A stretch of DNA of 64,000 nt from Prevotella sp. (GTDB lineage: Bacteria; Bacteroidota; Bacteroidia; Bacteroidales; Bacteroidaceae), in NCBI GenBank assembly GCA_021204905.1, contig JAJPYN010000016.1:1-64000 (forward strand), read 5' to 3'. Numbering within the stretch: position 1 is the first letter of the stretch; each line of letters starts with the position of its first letter. The notes under the pieces were generated by a model that saw only the letters and a list, made by a program, of their open reading frames with translations, did no database searches and had not been told where the DNA came from. Position numbers and translations under genes: made by a program. Positions 35,910 through 45,143 of this stretch are shown in pieces.

Positions 35910-36383
35910 TTAAAAGTGTTCCACCACCTCGCGCACCTTGCCCGCCACCTCGTCGCGGTCGGCATCCTCGCTGATCACGATGAGGATGGTGTCGTCGCCG
36001 GCGATGGTGCCCAAAATCTCGGGTACGGCCGCCTCGTCGATGTTAAACGCGATGCTCCCCGCATAGCCCGGCCGCGTCTTGACGATGCCGATGTTGCCCG
36101 AGAACGTCAGCGACAGAAAGCCCGGCGTGGCAAGCATCTCACTGGCGCTCTGCGGCGACGGCACGCGGCGGTACATCGTCTCGGCAGGCAGCACATACAC
36201 ATAACGCCCGTCGTGCGTTGCGGCCTTCACCACCTTCAACTGTTTCAAATCGCGGCTCAACGTGGCCTGCGTAACGTCCGTACCCTCGCGCCGCAATGCC
36301 TCGAGCAGCTCCGTCTGGTTCGACAGCTCCTTGCTCGAAATGATCATCCGCAGCATCTCCAACCGCTTCGTCTTCTTCTTCAT
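35910..36383 (-). CDS. argR: Arginine repressor
   Basis: 157 residues. N-terminal winged helix with SNQTELLEALRREGTDVTQATLSRDLKQL; C-terminal hexamerisation and arginine-binding domain with GTIAGDDTILIV (the GDD-type ligand loop). It senses arginine and represses arginine genes. It heads the arg/pro operon, so the operon should be autoregulated. Probable operators lie just upstream. Confidence 0.93.
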   Translation of the reverse strand: MKKKTKRLEMLRMIISSKELSNQTELLEALRREGTDVTQATLSRDLKQLKVVKAATHDGRYVYVLPAETMYRRVPSPQSASEMLATPGFLSLTFSGNIGIVKTRPGYAGSIAFNIDEAAVPEILGTIAGDDTILIVISEDADRDEVAGKVREVVEHF

Positions 36384-36475
36384 TATTACTTCATTTTTTA
36401 TATTAATGCATAATCGAGCCGCAAAAGTATGGAATTATGCAGAAACGAACAAACATTTTTGCATAAAAATAAAAT
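36384..36475 (-). promoter_or_regulatory. argR operon promoter with three candidate ArgR sites
   Basis: Minus strand: TTTG (36453-36450), a 20-nt spacer, TACTTTTG (36429-36422), an exact consensus. Three TGCATA-type elements surround it: TTTATGCAAAAA upstream of the -33 box, CTGCATAATT inside the spacer, and ATTATGCATTAATA between promoter and gene. Bound ArgR would block polymerase. The operator assignment is inferred from the repeated motif and the adjacent argR. Confidence 0.65.
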
Positions 36476-36476
36476 C

Positions 36477-36488
36477 TTAGTTGCTACT
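36477..36488 (+). repeat. Dispersed TTAGTTGCTACT motif
   Basis: TTAGTTGCTACT, preceded by ATC. The same motif is in the 34-bp array (19164-19367) and at 51014-51025 (complement), 54583-54594 and 59866-59877. Confidence 0.7.
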
Positions 36489-36599
36489 GCAATCACAAAT
36501 TACCAAGAAAGAAGCGCGACGCAGCCCCGACTGTCGCGTTCGTTTAAACGGTAATGCAAAGGCGCAATGCACGGCGATGGACAATTAGGTTATGAGGTT

Positions 36600-36637
36600 A
36601 AACCTTACAACCTTAAGACCTTAAGACCTTAAACCTA
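36600..36637. repeat. Short ACCTTAAG tandem repeats
   Basis: About four imperfect 8-9 bp units (AACCTTAC, AACCTTAAG, ACCTTAAG, ACCTTAA) lie directly after the stop codon of the minus-strand outer-membrane gene. Confidence 0.6.
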
Positions 36638-36642
36638 AATAG

Positions 36643-38727
36643 TTAATGGCCCATGCGGGAGGTGTCAACGTCGCGGCGCTGACGCTCTTGATATTTGCCG
36701 AACTTATATGTCAGAGCGAGGGAGAAGGTGCGCCAGGCTTGCGCGACGTTCATTCGTAGGTTCTGATTTTGCCACGTATTGCGGAGCGTGATCCGGCTGT
36801 TGGTGATGTTGCTGCACGCGGCGCTGACGGTCCAACGGTCGTTGCGGGCAGTCCATCGGAGCGAGCCGTAGAGCGAAAAAAGGGGTTTTATGTCGACGGC
36901 ACCTTGTATCGCGCCCGTCTGATAGAACGGGTTGACAATCAGCACGAGGTTCTGCGCCCGCCATAAAGCGTACGACAGGTTTGCGCTGAACACCCCCGCG
37001 ACGGTCCTTCGGTCGAACGGGATGTCGTAGTAATCGTCCGCCTTGTCGTGTATGACAATCATTGTGGCGGTTACATTTCCGTTCAGACGGTCGCCGGCAT
37101 TGAACTGCGCGGATGCCTGCAGCCCGTAGTCGTTCCGATAATTGAAGTTGATATTTTTCATCACCATTGCCATCCGGTCGGAAGGCTGGTAAGGTACTTG
37201 CATGAAGCACTCGGGCGCGAAGTCGGCAAAAGCGCTGAACACGTACCGCTGTTTGAAGCGCCACGTCAGATTGATGTTGTAATCGCGCTGCGGCACAAGG
37301 TCGGGATTGCCCCATATTTCGTCGTAGGTGGTGGAGTAATACACGCTGTTCATCATGCTCCAATAGCTCGGATAGGCGGAGTTGCTGCCGAAAGAGAGGT
37401 TGAGAAGGTTAGACTGATTGGCTGTCCACAGCAGGTTGACAGCGGGATAAATGCGCCAATCGTCAATGTAAGGCGTATGGTAATTCTCCACTTCCGCGCT
37501 TGCATTGACGCTCACCTTCTGTCCCCACGACTTGCCGAACCCGGCATACGCGCTGAAAATCCGCTCGGTATAGTCCACTCTGTCGGTGCCGTCGGAGATG
37601 ATTTCTCCCTCGGGCGAGCGGGTGGTCTGCCAACTCGTCTGGCTCGTCAGTTGCAGTTTCGCGCCGTAGTTTATCTCCCATTGCTTTTTCAAAGAATGCG
37701 TCTCGGCTGCGGAGAAATGCCATTTCGATATTCTCTGCCGGCTGTCGGCAGTGCGGCTTTTGTCGTCTCCGTCGATGCTTCCCGCGAGCGTTTGCTCCTG
37801 CGGATATTGATAGAGCAGCCATGCCGCACGCAGTTTCAGTCCTATCGGGGCGGTGTACTGCGCGTCGAGAGCGTTAAGATAGTTGTGCGTAACGCCGCGT
37901 TGAAAGAAGGTCGCGTCCTGCTCGGAGGTGTTGCTGCTGTGAGTGCTGAGCCATTTGCCGGTATAAGCGAGGTTGATTGAATGGTTCTCCGCAAAGGCAT
38001 AATCGGCAGCTGCGTAGTAGTCGTGGATGATGTTTCTCGTGTCGTTCTCCTGACTTTCCGCGTATGCTTCGGGACCTGTCGCCAACGGCTGCACGGCAAT
38101 ATGCTCCACACTATTGTAGTTACTGCCGTTTGTATGCGAATAAACAGCGTCGAGACTGAACTTGTCGTGCCGGTACATAAGCGCTCCCTTGCCTAATCCG
38201 CGCGAATATTTGTCGATGCTCCACGTCGCTTGCAGCTGCCCCGTCAACATATCTCTCTTTTCACTGCCGGTTATAATATTGATTACCGCTCCTCGTATGC
38301 CGTACTGTGGCGGGGCGGAAATCATCACCTCCGCGCTGCGTAACGCCCCTGCCGGCACGCCTTGCAAGAACTGCGCCAACTGCTCGGACGTGAGCAACGA
38401 CGGTTTGCCGTTAAGGATTAGAGTTAAGGTCTGCCCCGCCATATTGAACGCTCCGTCGCTCTCCGTTATGCCCGGGATGCGCTTTAGCAGTTCGTAAGCG
38501 TTGTCCGCCGGGAACTGTTCCTGCAAACGCGGCATATCAAACACCAGTTTGCCCGGCTCCATACGCGCTATCGGTTGCCCGCCCTTGACAAGCACCTCGG
38601 GCAGCTCCTCCATCAGCTCCTCTATGCTCACGCTGTCCTCCGGCGCTACGTCTTGCGCGTGAAGCCCTAACGAAAAGCACGGCAGAAGTATTAAAATAAG
38701 GTTGAAAATCAGGTTTACAGGTCGCAT
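36643..38727 (-). CDS. TonB-dependent outer-membrane beta-barrel protein
   Basis: About 694 residues from the ATG at 38727 (MRPVNLIFNLILILLPCFSLGLHAQ, a signal peptide); the ATG at 38754 would add nine residues. A plug-like domain (about 50-170: VFDMPRLQEQFPADNAYELLKRIPGI..., GAVINIITG) is followed by a long barrel with alternating strands and many Trp/Tyr. It resembles the outer-membrane beta-barrel family found in Bacteroidetes without a CarboxypepD-like N-terminal domain. Substrate unknown. A minus-strand TACCTTTG at 38767-38760 is a likely -7 box. Confidence 0.8.
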   Translation of the reverse strand: MRPVNLIFNLILILLPCFSLGLHAQDVAPEDSVSIEELMEELPEVLVKGGQPIARMEPGKLVFDMPRLQEQFPADNAYELLKRIPGITESDGAFNMAGQTLTLILNGKPSLLTSEQLAQFLQGVPAGALRSAEVMISAPPQYGIRGAVINIITGSEKRDMLTGQLQATWSIDKYSRGLGKGALMYRHDKFSLDAVYSHTNGSNYNSVEHIAVQPLATGPEAYAESQENDTRNIIHDYYAAADYAFAENHSINLAYTGKWLSTHSSNTSEQDATFFQRGVTHNYLNALDAQYTAPIGLKLRAAWLLYQYPQEQTLAGSIDGDDKSRTADSRQRISKWHFSAAETHSLKKQWEINYGAKLQLTSQTSWQTTRSPEGEIISDGTDRVDYTERIFSAYAGFGKSWGQKVSVNASAEVENYHTPYIDDWRIYPAVNLLWTANQSNLLNLSFGSNSAYPSYWSMMNSVYYSTTYDEIWGNPDLVPQRDYNINLTWRFKQRYVFSAFADFAPECFMQVPYQPSDRMAMVMKNINFNYRNDYGLQASAQFNAGDRLNGNVTATMIVIHDKADDYYDIPFDRRTVAGVFSANLSYALWRAQNLVLIVNPFYQTGAIQGAVDIKPLFSLYGSLRWTARNDRWTVSAACSNITNSRITLRNTWQNQNLRMNVAQAWRTFSLALTYKFGKYQERQRRDVDTSRMGH

Positions 38728-38869
38728 AACATCGCGGCAACAAGCATCGTTCATCGAAGCAAAGGTAAGCTTTTTATTCTCCGCCCTCCCTGATTTACAT
38801 TTTTTATAGTATAATGTGTAAATAATCTAATAAAACCGCCGGCAAACCCGTTAGTTAAGAAAAATGTAT

Positions 38870-38877
38870 TACCTTTG
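38870..38877 (+). promoter_or_regulatory. Putative -7 element for the DUF6242-like gene
   Basis: TACCTTTG, 33 nt before the ATG at 38910; the -33 region is weak (TTAG-like). Confidence 0.5.
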
Positions 38878-38909
38878 CTGCGATTTTGACAAATGCACAA
38901 GTCAAACGG

Positions 38910-40337
38910 ATGAGACGATTTTTCTTTTCGATAGTTGCGGCGTGCTTGGTGCTGGCGGTGTTTGTGTCTTGCCTTAGCGACGACACGGACTACACCTACT
39001 ACGACGATGCGGCCATCACCGCGTTCACGCTCGGCACGCTGAACCGCTATTACACCGTCGAGGGTTCGCAGGGTCAGGACAGCACCATCATGCGCACGCT
39101 TAGTTGCACGGACTATGCTTTCAACATCGACCAGCAGGCGGGGCTCATCTGGAACAGCGACTCGCTGCCGTTGGGCGTCGACGCTTCGAAAACGGTGTGC
39201 ACCATCACGTCGCGCAACGGCGGGTCGGTGGTGTATCAAAGTCTCATCAGCGACACCCTTTTTTATTACAGTTCAACCGACTCCATCGACTTCTCCACCC
39301 CGCGCCTGTTCCGCGTCTACGGCACGTCGGGTCTGACCTATCGCGACTACACGATCAGCGTGAACGTGCACAAGGAAGTAGGCGACACGTGCATCTGGAC
39401 ACTGGCTGCGGAGAGCGTGCCGGCGTTCGTGCCGTTGGAGACGATGAAGGCGCTGGCGTTCGGCGGCAAGATGTATGTTTTCGGCAACGACGGCAGCGAC
39501 GTGAAGATTTATACCGCGGACATCAGCGGCGGCGGAGAGTGGACGGAGATAAGCCCTTCGACAACGTTAGACGCTGATGCCGTAAAGAGCGTTACGGCGT
39601 TCGATGATGCTTTGTACACTTACAGCGGCGGCGAGGTGCTGCGCTCGGATGACGGCAGCGAATGGACAAGTGTCGCCGCGGCGGATTTAAAGCAAATAAT
39701 AGGCGGAGGGTCGGCGTTCCTTTACGCCCTATCCTCTGACGGCACGCAGCTCCTTTCTTCGCCCGACGGCGCAACATGGACGGCCGAAGAGCTCGACAGC
39801 GACTGCTCGTTGCTGCCTTCCACCGACCTCTCGTTCGCCTTTCACGCCATGACCACGAATGCCTCAACCGAGAAGCTCATCCTCATCGGCAACCGCGACG
39901 GCGAGGCGTACCCCTCGGACACGACGGCGGTGGTGTGGACGAAGGTGGAGGAATATGCCGGCGGTGCGCGCGCCAACGCGTGGAACTATATTCCTTTCGC
40001 CGGCGACAACATCGACAACCGTGCCCCGCGCGCAGAGAACTGGCAGATCACCAGTTACGACGAGAACAATATCAAGGCCGTGTGCGGCAACGGCAAGGAC
40101 GGCGGACAGGCTGTCGCGCTCGACCGCATCTACCACAGCGGCGACGACGGCATCACGTGGCTTAACGACACGATAATGAGCATCCCCGACGACCTCGACA
40201 GCGGTTTTACTTCCTTCGCGTTCGCGGCCGACGGCGAGGGCTCGGTGTGGCTCCTCTGCGGCGGCACCGGGCAAGTGTGGAAAGGGCGCATCAACCGCGT
40301 GGCGTGGAAGAAAGAGCAAGATTATTTCATTGAATAG
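38910..40337 (+). CDS. DUF6242-like lipoprotein with a beta-propeller-like C-terminal part
   Basis: 475 residues from the ATG at 38910; the in-frame TTG at 38886 overlaps the promoter. Lipobox VFVSC near residue 20. An N-terminal domain (about 25-160, with DYTYYDDAAITAFTLGTL) is followed by repeating 'S.DG..WT' blades (SDDGSEWTSVAAADL, SPDGATWTAEELD, SGDDGITWLNDT), as in sialidase/BNR-type propellers. Found next to the porG-like gene and bamA in many Bacteroidales, so an envelope role is likely. No activity can be assigned. Confidence 0.75.
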   Translation: MRRFFFSIVAACLVLAVFVSCLSDDTDYTYYDDAAITAFTLGTLNRYYTVEGSQGQDSTIMRTLSCTDYAFNIDQQAGLIWNSDSLPLGVDASKTVCTITSRNGGSVVYQSLISDTLFYYSSTDSIDFSTPRLFRVYGTSGLTYRDYTISVNVHKEVGDTCIWTLAAESVPAFVPLETMKALAFGGKMYVFGNDGSDVKIYTADISGGGEWTEISPSTTLDADAVKSVTAFDDALYTYSGGEVLRSDDGSEWTSVAAADLKQIIGGGSAFLYALSSDGTQLLSSPDGATWTAEELDSDCSLLPSTDLSFAFHAMTTNASTEKLILIGNRDGEAYPSDTTAVVWTKVEEYAGGARANAWNYIPFAGDNIDNRAPRAENWQITSYDENNIKAVCGNGKDGGQAVALDRIYHSGDDGITWLNDTIMSIPDDLDSGFTSFAFAADGEGSVWLLCGGTGQVWKGRINRVAWKKEQDYFIE

Positions 40338-40426
40338 TAAGGGCGTTGCAAATGAGCAAGGTGTCAATTATAATTGAATATTCTCGGATGCAGCCCGCGT
40401 TCGGTGTAAATCAATAAACCCGCGCG

Positions 40427-41116
40427 ATGCAAGTAGGAAAAGCCGTCGTTTTGCTCCATCTGGCAGCCGTGCCCGCACTGCCGTTGTGCGCGCAGACGGA
40501 ACCGGAATACGTCATGGAAATCGGCGTCGGCGCGGGGATGATCAACTATGAGGGCGACTACAACGGCGGCCTCTTCAAAGGCGGGCAACCGTCGGCGGCG
40601 CTGCTCTGGCGGTATGCGTTCAACCCCTCGTCGGGACTGCGCGTGGCGGTGGATTACGGTAAGCTGAAAGGGTCGGCGGACAACGTTAAAACGGTGTACC
40701 CCTCGCCGGCAGATGAATACAGTTTCAGTAACACGATGATCGACCTGAACGCGATGTACGAATACAGCTTCTGGCCCTATGGCACGGGGCGCGAATACCG
40801 CGGTGCGAAACGCTTCACGCCGTACATCATGGCTGGCATCGGCCTCACTTACGCCAAGACCTCCGACGGCAGCGTGGCAACGGGCAACGTGCCTGTGGGC
40901 GTGGGCGTGAAATACAAGATAGCGAGGCGGCTCAACATCAATGCCGAGTGGATATTCCACTTCTCGATGAGCGACAAGCTCGACGGCATGAAAGACCCGT
41001 ACCTCATCGAGTCGAGCGGCATCTTCAAGAACGCCGATTGCTACTCGCAACTGATGGTGAACCTCACATACAGCTTCAAAGAGCGGTGCAGGGTGTGCCA
41101 TAATGACAGGGAATAA
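40427..41116 (+). CDS. porG: PorG-like outer-membrane protein (DUF6089)
   Basis: 229 residues: a signal peptide (to about residue 21, ...PLCAQ) and a small beta-barrel beginning EIGVGAGMINYEGDYNGG, the DUF6089 signature. In Porphyromonas gingivalis the gene before uppS-bamA is PorG, an outer-membrane part of the type IX secretion machine that contacts the PorK/PorN ring. The same neighbours follow here. The family also exists in strains with little type IX export, so the exact role is inferred. Confidence 0.75.
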   Translation: MQVGKAVVLLHLAAVPALPLCAQTEPEYVMEIGVGAGMINYEGDYNGGLFKGGQPSAALLWRYAFNPSSGLRVAVDYGKLKGSADNVKTVYPSPADEYSFSNTMIDLNAMYEYSFWPYGTGREYRGAKRFTPYIMAGIGLTYAKTSDGSVATGNVPVGVGVKYKIARRLNINAEWIFHFSMSDKLDGMKDPYLIESSGIFKNADCYSQLMVNLTYSFKERCRVCHNDRE

Positions 41117-41131
41117 ATCTTCGCGCGAACG

Positions 41132-41872
41132 ATGGCTTACGACATAGACAACGAGCGGATACCGCAGCACATTGCCATCATCATGGACGGCAACGGACGG
41201 TGGGCGGCGCAGCGCGGCAAGGAGCGCAGCTACGGTCATCAGGCGGGCGTCGAGGCGGTGCGGCGCATCACGGCGGAATGCACGCGGCTCGGCGTAAAAT
41301 ACCTGACGCTCTACACGTTCTCGACGGAGAACTGGAGCCGTCCGGCGGAGGAGGTGGCGGCGCTGATGGGCTTGGTGCTCAGCTCGCTCGAGGACGAGAT
41401 TTTTATGAAGAACAACGTGAGGTTCCGCGTCGTGGGCGACATCGCGCGCTTGCCCGAAGCCGTAAGGAGGAAACTCGCTGAGACTGAGGCGCATACGGCA
41501 TTAAACTCGGCGATGACGATGATTGTGGCGCTGAGCTATTCCTCGCGCTGGGAGATAACCGAAGCCGCGAGGACATTAGTGCGGCAGGCCATTGAGGGCA
41601 AAATCACGGCTGCGGACGTTGACGAGAAGCTGCTTTCGCAGTCGCTGGCGATGGCGTTCCTGCCCGACCCCGAACTGCTCATCCGCACGGGCGGCGAGCT
41701 GCGCCTGAGCAACTTCCTGCTTTGGCAGGCAGCCTATTCGGAGCTCTATTTCTGCGACACGTTCTGGCCCGATTTCAGCGAGGACGACCTGCACCGCGCC
41801 ATAGCCGTCTACCAGCAGCGGCAACGGCGGTTCGGCAAGACCGAGCGGCAGATTGAGGACGGGGAGAATTAG
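41132..41872 (+). CDS. uppS: Isoprenyl transferase (undecaprenyl diphosphate synthase)
   Basis: 246 residues. Catalytic Asp in [17 protein letters not shown], then [13 protein letters not shown] and the pyrophosphate-binding [26 protein letters not shown], all family hallmarks. It extends farnesyl diphosphate to the C55 lipid carrier for peptidoglycan and surface glycans. It lies 15 nt after porG and 41 nt before bamA. Confidence 0.95.
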   Translation: MAYDIDNERIPQHIAIIMDGNGRWAAQRGKERSYGHQAGVEAVRRITAECTRLGVKYLTLYTFSTENWSRPAEEVAALMGLVLSSLEDEIFMKNNVRFRVVGDIARLPEAVRRKLAETEAHTALNSAMTMIVALSYSSRWEITEAARTLVRQAIEGKITAADVDEKLLSQSLAMAFLPDPELLIRTGGELRLSNFLLWQAAYSELYFCDTFWPDFSEDDLHRAIAVYQQRQRRFGKTERQIEDGEN

Positions 41873-41913
41873 CATAAAATGAAGCGTTTACAGCTACGAA
41901 ATATCATCACGAG

Positions 41914-44526
41914 ATGAGGCATTTACGACACATACTTCTTGCAGCTTGCCTGTCGTTGGCGTCAATAGCCGCGGCGCAAGACAAGATAGTGAACCCGGAG
42001 ATCTCATACGCCGCCACGCCGCGCACGTGCACCATTGCGGGCATCGAGGTGTCGGGCATCGAGGGCTACGAGGACTACATGCTCACGAGCATCTCGAACC
42101 TGTCGATAGGGCAGGAGATAAGCATCCCCGGCACGGAGATCACCGACGCGGTAAAGCGGTTCTGGCGGCACGGGTTGTTCTCCGACGTGTCCATCGCCAT
42201 CGACTCGATTATCGGCCGCGACGTCTACCTCCATTTCCGCCTTGCGCCGCTGCCCCGCGTGTCGCAGATTAATTACTACGGCCTGAAAAAATCCGAGCGC
42301 GAGGATATGGAGGAGAAGCTCGGCATGATGAAGGATTTCCAGATTACGCCGTCGATGATCAACCGCGCGAAGCTTCTTGCAAAGAAATATTTCGACGACA
42401 AGGGTTTCAACGACGCCGAAATCACCATCATGCAGCACGACGACATCTCGCGAAAGAACTATGTCATCCTCGACGTAACGGTCGACAAGAAGCAGAAGAA
42501 GCGCGTCAAAAACATCATCATCGACGGCAACGAGCAGCTCACCGACAAACAATTAAAAGGCACGCTGATTAAGAAGGGCGCGTTCGCCAAGACGCACGAG
42601 TCGGGCAAGTTCAGCACCCTTTTCAAACCGCGCAAATACACGCCGGACCGCTGGAAGACCGACAAGAAAAACCTCATCGACAAATACAACGAATACGGCT
42701 ACCGCGACGCGCACATCGTTGAGGACAGCGTGTGGACTTACGACGACAAGCACGTGAACATCTACGTCAAGGTGGACGAGGGCATACAGTACTACCTGCG
42801 CGACATCTCGTGGGTGGGCAACACGGTTTATTCCACCGACGCGCTCAACAATGTGCTCGGCATGAAGCGCGGCGACGTGTACAACCAGAAGCTGATGAAC
42901 AAGCGTTTGACCGAGGATGATGACGCGGTGGGTAATGCTTATTGGAACAACGGTTACCTCTTTTACAACCTCGACCCGGTTGACGTGAATATCGAAGGCG
43001 ACTCGATCGATGTCGAGATGCGCATCACCGAGGGCCCGCAGGCGCGAATAAACCGCGTGCGCATTAACGGTAACGACCGCCTCTACGAGAATGTCGTCCG
43101 CCGCGAGCTGCGCACCAAGCCCGGCGACCTCTTCTCGAAAGACGCCCTGCAACGCTCCGCGCGCGAGATTGCGTCGATGGGACACTTCGACCCCGAGGCC
43201 GTCAACCCCGACGTGCAGCCCGACACGGAGAACGGCACCGTCGACATCAACTGGGATCTGACGCAGAAATCCAACGACCAAGTGGAGTTCTCGCTCGGTT
43301 GGGGACAGACAGGTGTCATCGGGCGTATCGGCCTGAAACTCAATAACTTCTCGATGGCGAACCTCTTCCGCAAGAACGCCGAGCACCGCGGCATCATGCC
43401 CATCGGCGACGGCGAGCAGATGTCAATCTCGGCGCAGACCAACGGCACGTATTATCAGGCTTACAACATCGGTTACTCGACGGAATGGTTCGGCGGCAAA
43501 CGGCCTATCCAGTTCTCCGTCGGACTGTATTATTCGAAGCAGACCGACGTGTCGAGCACCTATTACAACAGCTCGTATTACAGCAATTATTACAACTACC
43601 TCTACGGCTACGGCAGTTCGTATTACAACAACTACGAGAACTATTACGACCCCGACAAGTACGTGCAGATGCTGGGCGTTTACGTCGGGTGGGGCAAACG
43701 TCTGCGCTGGCCTGACGACTACTTCGTGCTCTCGGCGCAACTGGCCTACACGCGCTACATGCTGAAAAACTGGAGCTACTTCCTGATGACCAACGGCGTG
43801 GCGAACAACCTCAACCTCACCATCTCGCTCAGCCGCACGTCGACCGACAACCAGCTCTTCCCGCGCCGCGGCTCGGAGTTCTTGCTCTCGGTAACCGTTA
43901 CGCCGCCGTGGTCGCTGTGGCAGAAGAAGGATTACAAGAACCTCGCCACCAACGCCCTCGCGCCCGATTACAACAAGCAGCAGCAAGAGAAATACCGCTG
44001 GATTGAGTACCATAAATGGAAGTTCAAAGCCCGCACGTTCACCGCGCTGAGCTCCGGACAGAAGTGCTTCGTGCTCATGACGCGCGTAGAGATGGGTATC
44101 CTCGGCAGCTTCAACAAATACAAGAAATCGCCGTTCGAGACCTATTATGTCGGCGGCGACGGCATGTCCGGCTATTCAACCTCTTACGCAGAGGAGACCA
44201 TCGGCTTGCGCGGTTACGACAACGGCGCGCTGACACCTTACGGCTACGAGGGTTACGCCTACGACCGGTTCACCGTCGAGCTGCGCTACCCGTTCATGCT
44301 CGGCAACACCACCATCTACGGCCTGGGCTTCCTCGAAGGCGGTAACGCGTGGACCGAGCCGAAGAGCTTCAACCCGTTCGACATGAAACGCTCGGCGGGC
44401 TTCGGCGTGCGCATCTACCTGCCGATGGTCGGCCTGATGGGTATCGACTGGGCTTACGGCTTCGACAAGGTGTTCGGCACGAAGGGCGGCAGCAACTTCC
44501 ACTTCATCCTCGGACAAGAATTCTAA
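41914..44526 (+). CDS. bamA: Outer-membrane protein assembly factor BamA
   Basis: 870 residues: signal peptide (to about 22, SIAAAQ), five POTRA domains (about 35-440), then a 16-strand barrel ending in Phe (HFILGQEF). Conserved GLRGYDNGALTPYG (the VRGF/Y-like lid-lock loop) is at about 768. It folds and inserts outer-membrane proteins. A stretch of Tyr, Asn and Ser (nt about 43555-43665, STYYNSSYYSNYYNYLYGYG and on) forms an unusual low-complexity barrel loop. First of an assembly block with three Skp/OmpH genes. Confidence 0.95.
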   Translation: MRHLRHILLAACLSLASIAAAQDKIVNPEISYAATPRTCTIAGIEVSGIEGYEDYMLTSISNLSIGQEISIPGTEITDAVKRFWRHGLFSDVSIAIDSIIGRDVYLHFRLAPLPRVSQINYYGLKKSEREDMEEKLGMMKDFQITPSMINRAKLLAKKYFDDKGFNDAEITIMQHDDISRKNYVILDVTVDKKQKKRVKNIIIDGNEQLTDKQLKGTLIKKGAFAKTHESGKFSTLFKPRKYTPDRWKTDKKNLIDKYNEYGYRDAHIVEDSVWTYDDKHVNIYVKVDEGIQYYLRDISWVGNTVYSTDALNNVLGMKRGDVYNQKLMNKRLTEDDDAVGNAYWNNGYLFYNLDPVDVNIEGDSIDVEMRITEGPQARINRVRINGNDRLYENVVRRELRTKPGDLFSKDALQRSAREIASMGHFDPEAVNPDVQPDTENGTVDINWDLTQKSNDQVEFSLGWGQTGVIGRIGLKLNNFSMANLFRKNAEHRGIMPIGDGEQMSISAQTNGTYYQAYNIGYSTEWFGGKRPIQFSVGLYYSKQTDVSSTYYNSSYYSNYYNYLYGYGSSYYNNYENYYDPDKYVQMLGVYVGWGKRLRWPDDYFVLSAQLAYTRYMLKNWSYFLMTNGVANNLNLTISLSRTSTDNQLFPRRGSEFLLSVTVTPPWSLWQKKDYKNLATNALAPDYNKQQQEKYRWIEYHKWKFKARTFTALSSGQKCFVLMTRVEMGILGSFNKYKKSPFETYYVGGDGMSGYSTSYAEETIGLRGYDNGALTPYGYEGYAYDRFTVELRYPFMLGNTTIYGLGFLEGGNAWTEPKSFNPFDMKRSAGFGVRIYLPMVGLMGIDWAYGFDKVFGTKGGSNFHFILGQEF

Positions 44527-44548
44527 CGGATTTAATTTGAAAAACGAT

Positions 44549-45061
44549 ATGAAACGATTAATGTTAATATTCGCCGCGATGTCAATGGCTATTGGCGCTT
44601 CGGCACAGAAATTCGCGCTGGTCGACATGGAATACATCCTGAAAAACATCCCGGCCTACGAGCGCGCCAACGAGCAGCTCAACCAAGTGAGCAAGAAATG
44701 GCAGGCCGAGATCGAAGCCCTCAACACCGAGGCCGGCACGATGTACAAGAACTACCAGAACGAGGTGGTCTTCCTCTCCGAAGAGCAGAAAAAGGAGAGG
44801 CAGGACGCCATAATGGAGAAGGAGAAAGAGGCCAGCGAACTCAAACGCAAGTACTTCGGACCCGAAGGCGAGCTGTTTAAGAAGCGCGAGGCGCTCATCA
44901 CCCCCATCCAAGAGGAGATTTACAACACCGTCAAAGAGGTGTCCGAGCAGCGGGGATACAGCCTCGTGGTCGACCGCGCCTCCGACAACGGCATCATCTT
45001 CGGCTCGCCGAAAATAGACATCAGCGCCGAGGTGCTCGCCAAATTAGGCTATTCGTATTAA
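44549..45061 (+). CDS. OmpH/Skp-family periplasmic chaperone, paralogue 1
   Basis: 170 residues from the ATG at 44549 (MKRLMLIFAAMSMAIGASAQ, signal peptide); a TTG at 44537 is less likely. Then VDMEYILKNIPAYERANEQLNQ, a long charged coiled coil (about 45-125) and the C-terminal head strand. Skp trimers hold unfolded outer-membrane proteins in the periplasm for BamA, which lies directly upstream. Confidence 0.92.
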   Translation: MKRLMLIFAAMSMAIGASAQKFALVDMEYILKNIPAYERANEQLNQVSKKWQAEIEALNTEAGTMYKNYQNEVVFLSEEQKKERQDAIMEKEKEASELKRKYFGPEGELFKKREALITPIQEEIYNTVKEVSEQRGYSLVVDRASDNGIIFGSPKIDISAEVLAKLGYSY

Positions 45062-45143
45062 ACCCCTTTCAGGATTAAACCTTCCGCCGCAAGGCAACTC
45101 AAAACAACAACAAGCAAAACATAATTCATAAAAACAAACAGCA

